A DNA stretch of 64,000 bases from CAWJTN01 sp963845895. GTDB lineage: Bacteria > Patescibacteriota > Microgenomatia > UBA1406 > GWC2-37-13. The DNA is taken from assembly GCA_963845895.1 (NCBI GenBank), contig CAWJTN010000001.1, positions 806,001 through 870,000 on the forward strand, written 5' to 3'. The notes below the pieces were generated by a model. The model worked only from the letters and a program-made list of their open reading frames with translations. It ran no database searches and was not told the origin of the DNA. A program made the translations under genes and the position numbers. The first letter of the stretch is position 1; every line of letters begins with the position of its first letter. Positions 19,901 through 28,204 of the stretch are shown piece after piece.

Positions 19901-20469
19901 TTATTGAGGGTGACTATGAGAACCAGACTTACGCACCCGCTCCCACTACTCACGACCTGCGGGCTCAGGAATACTGGAGTCAGCTTTCCGGGACAACTGG
20001 ACAGTTATATGGTAATGCTAACATCTACCCGTTTCTGTCCGGCTGGCAAAACAATCTTAATAGTGTAAGTACGAGGGAATTTGGTTATGAGACTAATCTT
20101 TTTGCTTCAAGGTCTTGGTGCAACCTTGTTCCTGATCAGAGCCATACGGTAGTAACTTCCGGTTATGGGACTTATGATGCCTCGACGATCTATCATTACA
20201 CGAGTAATTATGTAGCTACAGCTAGAGCCTCCGATGGATCTTTGATAATTTCATACATCCCAGTACGTTCGTCCTCGACAAACCCAACTGTTGATATGAC
20301 TAAACTTTCGGGTACGGCCACAGCCAGATGGTATGATCCAACAACAGGAACTTACCAAACCATAACAGGTTCTCCCTTTGCTAATTCTGGAAGTCACCAA
20401 TTTAGTCCTCCCTCAGGAAATCACACCGATGGAACAAGTGATTGGGTATTGGTATTGCAGGTAAATTAG
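16921..20469 (+). CDS. CBM6-like / beta-helix / dockerin / apiosidase-like (DUF4038) fusion
   Basis: With the GTG start the protein is 1182 aa. A signal segment (about 1-31, ending TFAQ) precedes a CBM6-like beta-sandwich (about 38-195: GTIQIEDYDLGG, GEWLQYTVNV, FNWMRFDL). A right-handed beta-helix (about 210-640) opens with FYVSPTGNDSNAGTLAQPW and closes with AFDFDGNLRPAGAGYDIGAYEYG, a common end of such domains. A dockerin follows at about 658-716, then a long Pro/Thr linker and a DUF4038 apiosidase-like domain (PLKASANKRYLVDQNNVPFL, WLNGNDF, VYFIEGDYEN) with its C-terminal beta domain. It shares the dockerin-to-end architecture with the gene at 7454 but has gained a carbohydrate-binding module. 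A secreted pectin-type glycan enzyme is inferred. Confidence 0.85.
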   Translation: MEKIRTVINFLVAVFITILVVSFFSYKTFAQSSSPYGGIPWSIPGTIQIEDYDLGGEGVAYHDADSSNKGGQYRNDGVDIQITQDGSGSSYEVFSAVAGEWLQYTVNVSTTGTYQLMLRGQAVSSATGGKVHLEVDGINKSGTISIVPGTWQGLTTIYVPGISLTAGQHLVKLVMDTNSTAGVAGAFNWMRFDLTSPLPTRIPVVIPTPGSVVFYVSPTGNDSNAGTLAQPWKTITKAANTLTAGQTVYIRGSTYNEILTPKNSGTNNNYIIYSSYSGETVTLDASGLAISQIHGIVDLYNKSYIRITGLRIVNAGVNVSNGHWNEGVTIQNSDHIVIDHNYVNHTYSSGVDIGLFSSEILIDNNEVDATNFGETESCLATFWFANNVEVRNNYVHNCPSEGINAVTGAHDVTVHNDIVSNGGGAGSGLGIYTDAWTEHTYNINIYNNISHDNNGAGFALSSEAGGLLENVNLYNNISYNNGTWGILISNFPWDNAYGSYHPMKNINIINNTIYGNDTSSSGQPGIAEINPDATGVVIRNNISSRNLSTNYPLSQLTVNDPANATVDHNLFYGASSYLGNNYVQGNPLFINLSGGDFHLQSGSPAINVGSATNAPAFDFDGNLRPAGAGYDIGAYEYGSSPGPTNTPVPTSTLVPSLTPTISIGNGDANGDGVVNSKDLLTVFQNYNKSLGLPTDQYGDGLVNMLDLNVVLSVLARTTPTPTPTTIPSSTPTPTPSGPTPTPAASVYPLKASANKRYLVDQNNVPFLMMGDSPQALIGMLSEADAGTYFADRKNRGFNAAWVSLLCLPLYYSGCHSDGSLADGSNIKLFNGTFGDLTVTNLNDTYFTRVDHILNIAQSYGIVVLLDPIETGSWLQVIRDNNVVDTNGHTKDYNFGVYLGNRYKNFPNIVWLNGNDFQSWRTSSDDAAVTEVAKGIKSTDTNHLQTVELDYNDSGSLDDSNWAPIIGLDSAYSYYPQYNRVLQEYNRTNFIPVYFIEGDYENQTYAPAPTTHDLRAQEYWSQLSGTTGQLYGNANIYPFLSGWQNNLNSVSTREFGYETNLFASRSWCNLVPDQSHTVVTSGYGTYDASTIYHYTSNYVATARASDGSLIISYIPVRSSSTNPTVDMTKLSGTATARWYDPTTGTYQTITGSPFANSGSHQFSPPSGNHTDGTSDWVLVLQVN

Positions 20470-20470
20470 T

Positions 20471-20499
20471 TTGATTTTATCTGCAAATTATCGTTTAAT
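20471..20499 (+). promoter_or_regulatory. Promoter; its -35 box mimics a TTG start
   Basis: TTGATT (20471-20476), 17-nt spacer, TTTAAT (20494-20499), 7 nt to the ATG at 20507. The in-frame TTG at 20471 is the -35 box, and starting there would place extra residues before the signal peptide. Confidence 0.6.
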
Positions 20500-20506
20500 T
20501 ATATTA

Positions 20507-23500
20507 ATGATCAAGAAGTTTATTTTTCTTCTTTCATTTTTTTTTATCATTACCACTTCATTATTATTTATTAATAATTTATCATTAACTGTTTCTGCTC
20601 AATCTCCAACCATATCAATTGGTAATGGAGATGCCAATGGAGATGGGGTAGTGAATAGTAAAGACATTCTAACTGTAGTAAGTAACTACAACAAATCATT
20701 AGGATTACCAACTGATCAATATGGAGATGGTTTAGTTAATATGGTTGACCTTGGAGTTGTCATAAATTCAATCCTTAATCCTTCTCCCACACCAACACCA
20801 ACCTCAACTCCCTTTCCCACCCCAACAGGTCCTAACCCAACTCCAGCTCCTGTTGGGAGTGACTGGCCAATGAGCGGAGCCAATCCTCAAAGAACATCCC
20901 ACAACTCTGTAGAAGTTAGAGGACCCTATAATCCAGTCTGGTATAGACCAATTGATCCATATATTGATAACAAGGTTCAGGTCATTGCTACAGGTGGTAA
21001 GGTTTATGTCTCCTCCTCCAAAGGACTCTATGCGTTTGATGCCGGAAACGGCAACCAACTCTGGGTCTATGGAACAGAGATGCCTCTTGGTAATTCTCCA
21101 ACGGTTGTAACTGTTAATGGAAAGTCTGTTGCCTATGTTGGAGGTTTTGATCATAGAATCCATGCTGTTGACACAAGTAGTGGAACAGATCTAACAGGCT
21201 ACACAGCCTATGAAGCTCAAGCTGGCTTTGATATCAATCCCTTATTTATCAATGACTCCTATGTAACAAATACTGTCTTTGCAGGAAATAGGGATGGTAA
21301 CTTCTATGCTCTTGATGCAGTAACAGGACTAAAGAAATGGAGTTACACAACAGGAGGTGCAATAAACTACTCAGCTGCCTACAAGAATGGTACTGTCTAC
21401 TTTGCCTCTGATGATTCTTATGCCTATGCCTTAAACGCCTCAACCGGAGCACTGATTTGGAAATCAGCAAAACTCCCTGGAGTTGGTTTTGATATGTACT
21501 GGCCTGTTATCTACACCGATCCTGCTTCAAACAAGGATTATGTGATTTTTATCGGCTCTACAAAGGGAGCTGCTATGTGTGATACCAACGCCACGCCCTT
21601 TGGTTGCAGTAACCATACTCCTAATTTTGAGATGTACAATGGTCTGTCCGGATATTGTGGAGCTACAGGAACTTCAACTTCTAACAATGTGACTAACCTT
21701 AACGATAACAATTATCTCTGGCCAATTGGAACACAAACGATTAAGTGTGACATTCCCTGGAACTACTACAACAACAATCCAACCAGATGGGGAGGTCTTC
21801 CACCGTATTGGCGATTTACTTTTATTTTGGACAGTAGTACCGGCACAGAGACGACCTGGTATCCGCCGTTTACTTCGTCGCCGATGGACGGTGATGGCCA
21901 GGGTTACAAATATCCGCCGGTTGTCGGGGCAGACAGCGTCCTATATACATTTAATGGTTATATTGCCGGAGGTAACGGGGGAGCCGTGCAAGATGTTACC
22001 GGTTGGAAATTCGGTACTCCCTATATCTCGCGAGTTGTTGACGAAATGGCATCAGGCACCGACGGGGCCTCTGATGAACCACGAACCATGACATCAGGAG
22101 GAAACCTGATTTATTACGGTGAAGGATCGTTTAACCATGAAGGCTTCGGGGCGATTGAAATATCTAAACCGTTGGGGAGTAATGCCTATTGGAGATTTAA
22201 TCCTGTCTATTCTGGTTCCGATATTAAATATACCAGTCTGCGTTTAGAGGGTAAGTTTGGAGGCAATAATGGTGCCTATGGCTATATGGATGGTGTCCTG
22301 AACTTTAGCCCAATTCCCTATAACGGAAAACTTTATCTCATAAACGGCAATACTCTTATTGCTTTAAGTTCAACTGGGACTACTTCTTCACCGTTACCGA
22401 CAGCTCAGATTCCAAGTAACCAAAACAGTTATTCTGTTTCGACAACAGTCTCAAGTTTGCAACAGACTCTAAATAATGAAGTGCAAAAGATGGTCAATGC
22501 CGGACATTTGCGACCCGGTTTTATGGATTCAGGTTTTGTAAGTCAATTTATGGCGGGTGCCTATGATAACCCAGGTCCTAATGAGCATTTGCTGGAATAC
22601 TTTCATAATCCTGCCTGGACCGTGGCCATTTTAGTCAATGCCTTACCTTATCTTTCCTCTTCTTTGCAGACCCAGGTGAAAACTTATTTGCAGACTTACT
22701 ACGGAATTACTGGAAGCACTCCCTCTCCCTATTCCTTCATAAACTATGCCAGCGTTGGCTGGAAAAACGGCGCTAAAAGAGAAGCATATGATGATACCCA
22801 GGAAATGATAAATCAATTTAATGACGGGTATGATCCTAATAGTTACGTTGCCAATGGGCCGCGAACATGTATTTGGACATATAACAACTTGCGTATCGCG
22901 ACCAGTACCAACGACGGTTGTCCTTATAACGGTGGATTTCCTCCTGACTCTTTTTATGGTGCCTGGAAGTATGCTCAAACGTTTCCGGGCACTGCGGCGA
23001 CCATCTTTAATCTGATGAAAAATAAATTAAGCACGGCGGATCAAGCCGGAGCAAATAACGACATGACAGACGCTAATTTAATTAAATATCCCTGGATTCT
23101 CAATGAATATATCGTAGGTTATCGAGGATATATGGAGTTAGAGAAGTTAGCGGGAGTAACAACTGATATTAGCCAAAGCAGTAAGTATGCTGAATATACA
23201 AGGCTTGTGAATCTAAGGTTAAATAACTACAGTAAAGATGTCCCTTGGGATGGTAGCTATAACGTTAATAATGACTTAAATGCTTCAAGAAATTTTATCT
23301 ATCTGGTGCCGGAGTTAGCTGACATCCTAAGAACAAACAAAATTTCCCAAGTCCAGGATACGATTAGTCAATATGACATTCTCACACCCTATTCGTTTGT
23401 CTCCAAATACGATCGTTCCTATGGAGAGTCTTATTACCAACCGCTATATGATTATGCTTACGTTTTCCAAGCCAGAGCACAGATTCTAAAAACTCCCTTT

Positions 23501-23596
23501 AGTCAGCTTATTAAATATCTTGATGTCCCAGCTTTCCAAACAGGCGATCTCTTCTACATCCAAAATCTGGTAGCTGCTCTTCAAGCACCACAGTAG
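20507..23596 (+). CDS. Dockerin-PQQ-like propeller surface protein with C-terminal helical domain, intact twin of 10622
   Basis: 1029 aa from the ATG that follows the promoter. Signal peptide (1-34, unusually long and Leu/Phe-rich), dockerin (about 38-93), linker, propeller (about 105-620) and helical domain (about 640-1029). It is the intact twin of the frameshifted gene at 10622. The propeller DNA is nearly identical while the rest has drifted (for example GFVSQFMAGAYDNPGPNEHL against GQQSQFMTYAYDNPVPNEHL), a pattern expected from gene conversion or recent duplication. Key family motifs are all present, including FPPDSFYGAWKYAQ and DLFYIQNLVAALQAPQ. No catalytic residues can be assigned. 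Confidence 0.9.
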   Translation: MIKKFIFLLSFFFIITTSLLFINNLSLTVSAQSPTISIGNGDANGDGVVNSKDILTVVSNYNKSLGLPTDQYGDGLVNMVDLGVVINSILNPSPTPTPTSTPFPTPTGPNPTPAPVGSDWPMSGANPQRTSHNSVEVRGPYNPVWYRPIDPYIDNKVQVIATGGKVYVSSSKGLYAFDAGNGNQLWVYGTEMPLGNSPTVVTVNGKSVAYVGGFDHRIHAVDTSSGTDLTGYTAYEAQAGFDINPLFINDSYVTNTVFAGNRDGNFYALDAVTGLKKWSYTTGGAINYSAAYKNGTVYFASDDSYAYALNASTGALIWKSAKLPGVGFDMYWPVIYTDPASNKDYVIFIGSTKGAAMCDTNATPFGCSNHTPNFEMYNGLSGYCGATGTSTSNNVTNLNDNNYLWPIGTQTIKCDIPWNYYNNNPTRWGGLPPYWRFTFILDSSTGTETTWYPPFTSSPMDGDGQGYKYPPVVGADSVLYTFNGYIAGGNGGAVQDVTGWKFGTPYISRVVDEMASGTDGASDEPRTMTSGGNLIYYGEGSFNHEGFGAIEISKPLGSNAYWRFNPVYSGSDIKYTSLRLEGKFGGNNGAYGYMDGVLNFSPIPYNGKLYLINGNTLIALSSTGTTSSPLPTAQIPSNQNSYSVSTTVSSLQQTLNNEVQKMVNAGHLRPGFMDSGFVSQFMAGAYDNPGPNEHLLEYFHNPAWTVAILVNALPYLSSSLQTQVKTYLQTYYGITGSTPSPYSFINYASVGWKNGAKREAYDDTQEMINQFNDGYDPNSYVANGPRTCIWTYNNLRIATSTNDGCPYNGGFPPDSFYGAWKYAQTFPGTAATIFNLMKNKLSTADQAGANNDMTDANLIKYPWILNEYIVGYRGYMELEKLAGVTTDISQSSKYAEYTRLVNLRLNNYSKDVPWDGSYNVNNDLNASRNFIYLVPELADILRTNKISQVQDTISQYDILTPYSFVSKYDRSYGESYYQPLYDYAYVFQARAQILKTPFSQLIKYLDVPAFQTGDLFYIQNLVAALQAPQ

Positions 23597-23597
23597 A

Positions 23598-23680
23598 TGC
23601 ATTATGCGAATAAATGCGAATCAAAGAAACCCTTCGACTACGCTCAGGATAAACATGCGAATTTTTTCGAATACGCGAAT
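23598..23680. repeat. CGAAT repeat carrying a second dispersed repeat
   Basis: The usual GCGAAT spacer is interrupted by CCCTTCGACTACGCTCAGG. A diverged, hairpin-forming version of this motif lies at 26521-26560, and a variant is read in frame in the fibre gene near 44880. Confidence 0.65.
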
Positions 23681-23709
23681 TTGACTAATTACTAAATTGC
23701 TGCTAGATT
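23681..23709 (+). promoter_or_regulatory. Promoter, leaderless type
   Basis: TTGACT (23681-23686), 17-nt spacer, TAGATT (23704-23709), then 8 nt to the ATG at 23718. This supports that ATG over the upstream in-frame codon at 23697, which lies in the spacer. Confidence 0.7.
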
Positions 23710-23717
23710 TAAACTTA

Positions 23718-26516
23718 ATGAAGAGATTTTTCTTTTCAATTATTTTCTTATTCTTCTTTCTTTTTGATAGCTTTAACATTTTACATTTAACATCTAACAT
23801 TTCTACTGTTTATGCTCAGTCCAATCCTCCTACAATCTCCAACATCACTGATAATCGTGCAAGTTATACTAACTCTCAAATCCCAAAATACGAAAAGTTT
23901 GAGATCACCTTTCAGGTCACGACTTCAGCCACTCAGTTTAACTACCAAATACCCTACGATGAGATGATTACTCCGATTCCTGGACTTACGGCAAAACTTG
24001 GTGTTTCAGTCGATGGGGTATTTACATCACCAACCGGTCAAACCTATAATCAGCCGGCATTTTATTTCCAAGGCATGGATGACCAAGTAAAAAGCGGCAA
24101 TGAATGGTTTTACCCGAATGGTAATAATTCCTGGAAAGTCAGATTTGCTCCTAATGAGGTTGGGACTTGGCAGTATAAATTAACTGTTAAAGACGCAGGA
24201 GGCGCAACGACAAGTTCCACACAATCTTTTACGGTAGTTAGTTCTACCAGTCACGGATTTATCAAAGTCAGTAAAAAAGATCCCCGCTATTTTGAATATG
24301 ACGATGGTACATATTTTCCGGGGCTTGGCTACAACATGAATTACAATCACGTAGACTGGATAAATCCGGTTTTAAATAATCAAGTAAATTTTCAAAAGAT
24401 GAACCAAAATGGGATCCAACTCACACGTATCTGGCTTTCCCAATGGTCAATTTATGGAGCAATGTGGAATCCGTGGTATTATGTAAGGGAATTTGATCAG
24501 TATGAAGCAAGTTATGTTCCACGCACCGGTCTTATAACTTACAATGCATCAGATGCCCCTTCTTCAACTATGACGCTCGTGTACTCCGAATCAGGCGGAA
24601 CTCAAGACAGCGGAAGTTGGTTCGACGCTAGTATGGCAACATTTCCGTTCCATGCAATGCCAGCAGTACAACCTGGAGCTACATATCATGTCAAAGTGCG
24701 TTACAAAGCGAATGATATCAGTGGACCGAGAGATGCGACATATCCAAACTTTGGACTTGTCGCAAAAATACAAAACCCCAACGATGGAAATTGGCACAGA
24801 ACACCTTTTAATGGAGGCGATCCAGCAAACGGTGTACGGTTAAAGTTAAACGGAGTACCAGCCTATGGAGGCAATTCAACCAACTGGACTTACCTTGAAG
24901 CAGACTGGACTAATTCAAGCAACTATAATTTTTTCCCTATATTTTATCTCGCTCTCGAGAATGTCAACAACATCAATCCGTCCACCGGCAATCATGCATA
25001 TGCATATATTGACACAGTGGAAATTAGAGAGAAAAAAACTGACGGCAGCTTAGGTGAAAATATTTTGCTCAAAGGCTCCATGGAACACTGGAAATATTTT
25101 ATGCAACGGAATTCGTATGCGTTTGATAAGGCATTGGATTTGGCACATCAGTATGGAGTTTATCTAAAGCCAGTGATAATGGAAAAAAATGAACACACGA
25201 CCAATGAAATCGATTATAACGGCTTAAAAAATGACACTGGCACAGATAACAATTTTTTTTACGGCAACTGGCGTTATCCTACTGCGGTACGTTGGTATCA
25301 GCAAGCCTGGTACCGATACCTTCAGGCCAGATGGGGTTATTCGCCAAATATCTTTGCCTGGGAATCGGTCAATGAGGCTGATCCGGCCAACGGCAATCAT
25401 TACGCTCAGGTTGATGAGATGGGAAAGTATCTGCACTGTACGGTTTTTGGTATAAGTGTGGCTTTCGGTGACGGTCAAAAATGTACTTTTAACCATCCCG
25501 ACAGCCATCTGATAACCACATCCCATTGGGGTGGGTTCTATAAGACTGACTTTTGGGGCAACAGCAACTATCCAAATGTAGACGTAGCTGATATTCATCA
25601 GTATATATCTAAAGCTGACGACCCTACCCATTATTTTGATTCTGCCTTATCAACCTATGATCTGAGCATGTCGATCGGCGCCAAGCAAAGTGGGGGAGCG
25701 GGAAAGCCGGTCATTCGCGGAGAGACGGGATTCACGGGGACGGGGACGGAACCGCCGACTGACGAAATTCCCAAAGACACCAACGGAGTCTGGCTTCATA
25801 ACTATATTTGGGGAGGAATTAATTCCGGGGGACTGATTGAATCTTACTGGTACGAAAATGTTCACATTTACACCAGCACATTTGACCATCGTAATCTTTA
25901 TAAACAGTATTACGACTTTATCAGCAATATTGCTTTGAATAATGGCAATTATGTCGATGCACAAGCTACGGCAACAGATACAAATGTGCGAGTTTGGGGG
26001 CAAAAAGACACTGTCAGCGCCAATAAAAATGCTCATCTTTGGGTTCAAAATAAAAAACATCTTTGGTGTGCCGTGGTCGGTGGAATATCGGGTTGTCCAA
26101 ATACCTGGGACAGCAGCCGGTTAAATGGAACGGTGACAGTTTCCGGTTTTTCTCCAAATACTTCTTATCCGGTCGAGTGGTGGGATTTTGACAATAGTGT
26201 GAATCTGACAAAATCAACAACTACTGTTACTTCAAACTCATCCGGGCAGATTATTCTTGATCTAACTCAACTTCCATCAACGGTGACCGACGCGGGAGTA
26301 AAGATTGGGACATATCAATTAGTTACACCAACCGTTACGCCACCTATTCCATCTCCAACACCAGCTGGAGACATCAACGGAGATGGGAAGATTGATGGGG
26401 GAGATCTTTTTATACTTCTTAAAAAATATTTAACAAACGATAGCATTTCTGATTTAAATAAAGATGGAATTGTTAATATAATTGATGGGGGAATATTAAT
26501 GACAAATTTCAAATGA
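23718..26516 (+). CDS. DUF5060-type secreted glycoside hydrolase with inserted beta domain and C-terminal dockerin
   Basis: A 932-aa exported protein. Signal peptide (1-34, containing a low-complexity ACATTTAACAT-type repeat), DUF5060-like Ig domain (about 45-180), GH5-like barrel with E553 in WESVNEADP as acid/base and E669 in VIRGETGF as nucleophile candidate, a C-terminal beta domain, and a dockerin (last about 50 residues: GDINGDGKIDGGDLF, DLNKDGIVNIID). Compared with the gene at 5208, about 180 extra residues (roughly 265-450) sit between the early barrel strand (LTRIWLSQWS) and the helix AFDKALDLAHQYG. The insert looks like a beta-sandwich carbohydrate-binding module (GATYHVKVRYKAND, AYIDTVEIRE). 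Polysaccharide substrate unknown. Confidence 0.82.
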   Translation: MKRFFFSIIFLFFFLFDSFNILHLTSNISTVYAQSNPPTISNITDNRASYTNSQIPKYEKFEITFQVTTSATQFNYQIPYDEMITPIPGLTAKLGVSVDGVFTSPTGQTYNQPAFYFQGMDDQVKSGNEWFYPNGNNSWKVRFAPNEVGTWQYKLTVKDAGGATTSSTQSFTVVSSTSHGFIKVSKKDPRYFEYDDGTYFPGLGYNMNYNHVDWINPVLNNQVNFQKMNQNGIQLTRIWLSQWSIYGAMWNPWYYVREFDQYEASYVPRTGLITYNASDAPSSTMTLVYSESGGTQDSGSWFDASMATFPFHAMPAVQPGATYHVKVRYKANDISGPRDATYPNFGLVAKIQNPNDGNWHRTPFNGGDPANGVRLKLNGVPAYGGNSTNWTYLEADWTNSSNYNFFPIFYLALENVNNINPSTGNHAYAYIDTVEIREKKTDGSLGENILLKGSMEHWKYFMQRNSYAFDKALDLAHQYGVYLKPVIMEKNEHTTNEIDYNGLKNDTGTDNNFFYGNWRYPTAVRWYQQAWYRYLQARWGYSPNIFAWESVNEADPANGNHYAQVDEMGKYLHCTVFGISVAFGDGQKCTFNHPDSHLITTSHWGGFYKTDFWGNSNYPNVDVADIHQYISKADDPTHYFDSALSTYDLSMSIGAKQSGGAGKPVIRGETGFTGTGTEPPTDEIPKDTNGVWLHNYIWGGINSGGLIESYWYENVHIYTSTFDHRNLYKQYYDFISNIALNNGNYVDAQATATDTNVRVWGQKDTVSANKNAHLWVQNKKHLWCAVVGGISGCPNTWDSSRLNGTVTVSGFSPNTSYPVEWWDFDNSVNLTKSTTTVTSNSSGQIILDLTQLPSTVTDAGVKIGTYQLVTPTVTPPIPSPTPAGDINGDGKIDGGDLFILLKKYLTNDSISDLNKDGIVNIIDGGILMTNFK

Positions 26517-26520
26517 CAAT

Positions 26521-26560
26521 CCTTCGATTATCACTCAGGATTGTGCTGAGCGAAGTCGAA
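26521..26560. repeat. Dispersed hairpin repeat (CCTTCGA...CTCAGGA type)
   Basis: TTCGATTATCACTCAG and CTGAGCGAAGTCGAA form an imperfect inverted repeat around GATTGTG. The same family occurs at 23632-23651. It may act as a terminator-like hairpin after the gene ending at 26516; no T tract follows. Confidence 0.6.
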
Positions 26561-26584
26561 TGCACAAATTTCAAATTGATAAAT

Positions 26585-26613
26585 TTGATTCTACTTTAAC
26601 ATCTTGCTACAGT
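26585..26613 (+). promoter_or_regulatory. Promoter, leaderless type
   Basis: TTGATT (26585-26590), 17-nt spacer, TACAGT (26608-26613), then 7 nt to the ATG at 26621. TTGC precedes the -10 box as in the 3448 copy. Confidence 0.65.
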
Positions 26614-26620
26614 TAGATTA

Positions 26621-28204
26621 ATGGTCAGACTTTTTTTAAAGATATCAACCATTAGTTTGGCTTGCCTTTTTATTATTGCCAAGGTCCATGCTCAATCTCC
26701 AACTCCTGGTCCCTCGGGTTATGTTTTTCCTCTCAAGCTTGGCGCTAACAATCATTTAATATATGATCAGACAGATAAACCTTATTTTATGTCTGGAGAT
26801 GCCGGTTGGTCTTTAATTGTTCAAGGAAGGGGTAGTCGGGGAGAAACAGGGAATAATAATGACATTACTACATATCTTGACAACCGTCATCAAAAAGGTT
26901 TCAATACAATATTGGTCAATTTAATTGATCATCAGTTTGGTACCAACGCACCCAGTGATATCTATGGTGATGCACCTTTTACAGGGGTAGCATTTAAATC
27001 TACTCCAAATGATGCTTATTTTTTACATTCAGACTACGTTGTCAGCGAAGCAGCTAAAAGAGGAACAATTCTTTTATTAGATCCGCTTTATCTAGGTTAT
27101 AATTGTGGATCAGAAGGTTGGTGTGCTGAAGTTCAGGCCGCATCAACAAGTGATATGACGACTTGGGGACAGTATGTAGGCAATCGTTATAAAAATTACG
27201 ATAACATTATCTGGGTAATAGGAGGAGATGTGAATCCAGTTTCCTTCAATATTCAAGATAAAGTAACAGCTTTTGTCACCGGTTTAGAGCAGTCAGATGC
27301 AAGACATTTAATCACCGCTGATAACAATAGGGGGACTATGGCGGTAACTCCTTGGTCTGGGGTTTCCTGGTTGACTTTGAATAATATTTATTCCGATTAT
27401 GCCTCAACTTATCAATGGGGCCAAACCGCCTATAATTATTCACCAACTATGCCCTTTTTCCAAATTGAGGGTTGGTATGAAAATGAACACGGGATGACCA
27501 GACAGCAACTGCGGGCTCAAGCTTATTGGACAATTTTGTCGGGAGGCATCGGTTATGTTTTTGGTAACTGTCCACTCTGGGGATTGGGTAGTCCGGCTGC
27601 AGGATTTTGCAACAACACCTCTGTCACCTGGCAGGCCTCTCTTGACTATCCCGGCTCGGTCAGTATGAGTTACGTCCAACAACTTTTTAATTCTAAATCT
27701 TGGCAAAACTTAGTCCCGGATTTTTCTCACACCACTCTTACCGCAGGTTATGCGAGCGGAACGAGCTATGTGACAGCTGCCCGAAGTTCGGACAGTTCCT
27801 TGGTAATTGCTTATTTGCCAACCAACGGCTCAGTGACTGTTGATATGACAAAACTGTCGGGGTCGGTGACAGCGAGGTGGTATGATCCAGCTAACGGTAC
27901 CTATACTAATATTTCCGGCTCTCCTTTTTCCAATACTGGCTCCCGACAATTCACTTCTGTTGGCAATAACAGTAGCGGCGACAGTGATTGGGTTTTAGTT
28001 TTAGAAACAACCATTTCTCCTACTCCTCCCACGCCAACCCCAACCCCAGCAGGGGATATAAATGGTGATGGAAAGATAGATGGGGCAGACTTATTTTTAC
28101 TTCTTAAAAAATATTTAACAACTGATAGTCTTTCTGATTTAAATAAAGATGGGATTGTCAACTTCATAGATGGAGGAATACTTATAAATAATATAGGGAA
28201 ATGA
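26621..28204 (+). CDS. Secreted apiosidase-like (DUF4038) protein with C-terminal dockerin
   Basis: A 527-aa protein: signal peptide (1-25, VHAQ), apiosidase-like barrel (about 35-330: PLKLGANNHLIYDQTDKPYF, IIWVIGGDVNP, FFQIEGWYENEH with candidate nucleophile E283), the C-terminal beta domain of this family (about 355-460: SWQNLVPDFSHTTLTAGYA, VTARWYDPANGTY) and a dockerin (last about 50 residues). The simplest of the three apiosidase-like genes here: no beta-helix and no CBM. Its dockerin belongs to the GDINGDGKIDGADLF subtype shared with the 23718 protein, unlike the internal dockerins of the two fusion proteins. The stop overlaps the next start by 4 nt (ATGA). Confidence 0.87.
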   Translation: MVRLFLKISTISLACLFIIAKVHAQSPTPGPSGYVFPLKLGANNHLIYDQTDKPYFMSGDAGWSLIVQGRGSRGETGNNNDITTYLDNRHQKGFNTILVNLIDHQFGTNAPSDIYGDAPFTGVAFKSTPNDAYFLHSDYVVSEAAKRGTILLLDPLYLGYNCGSEGWCAEVQAASTSDMTTWGQYVGNRYKNYDNIIWVIGGDVNPVSFNIQDKVTAFVTGLEQSDARHLITADNNRGTMAVTPWSGVSWLTLNNIYSDYASTYQWGQTAYNYSPTMPFFQIEGWYENEHGMTRQQLRAQAYWTILSGGIGYVFGNCPLWGLGSPAAGFCNNTSVTWQASLDYPGSVSMSYVQQLFNSKSWQNLVPDFSHTTLTAGYASGTSYVTAARSSDSSLVIAYLPTNGSVTVDMTKLSGSVTARWYDPANGTYTNISGSPFSNTGSRQFTSVGNNSSGDSDWVLVLETTISPTPPTPTPTPAGDINGDGKIDGADLFLLLKKYLTTDSLSDLNKDGIVNFIDGGILINNIGK

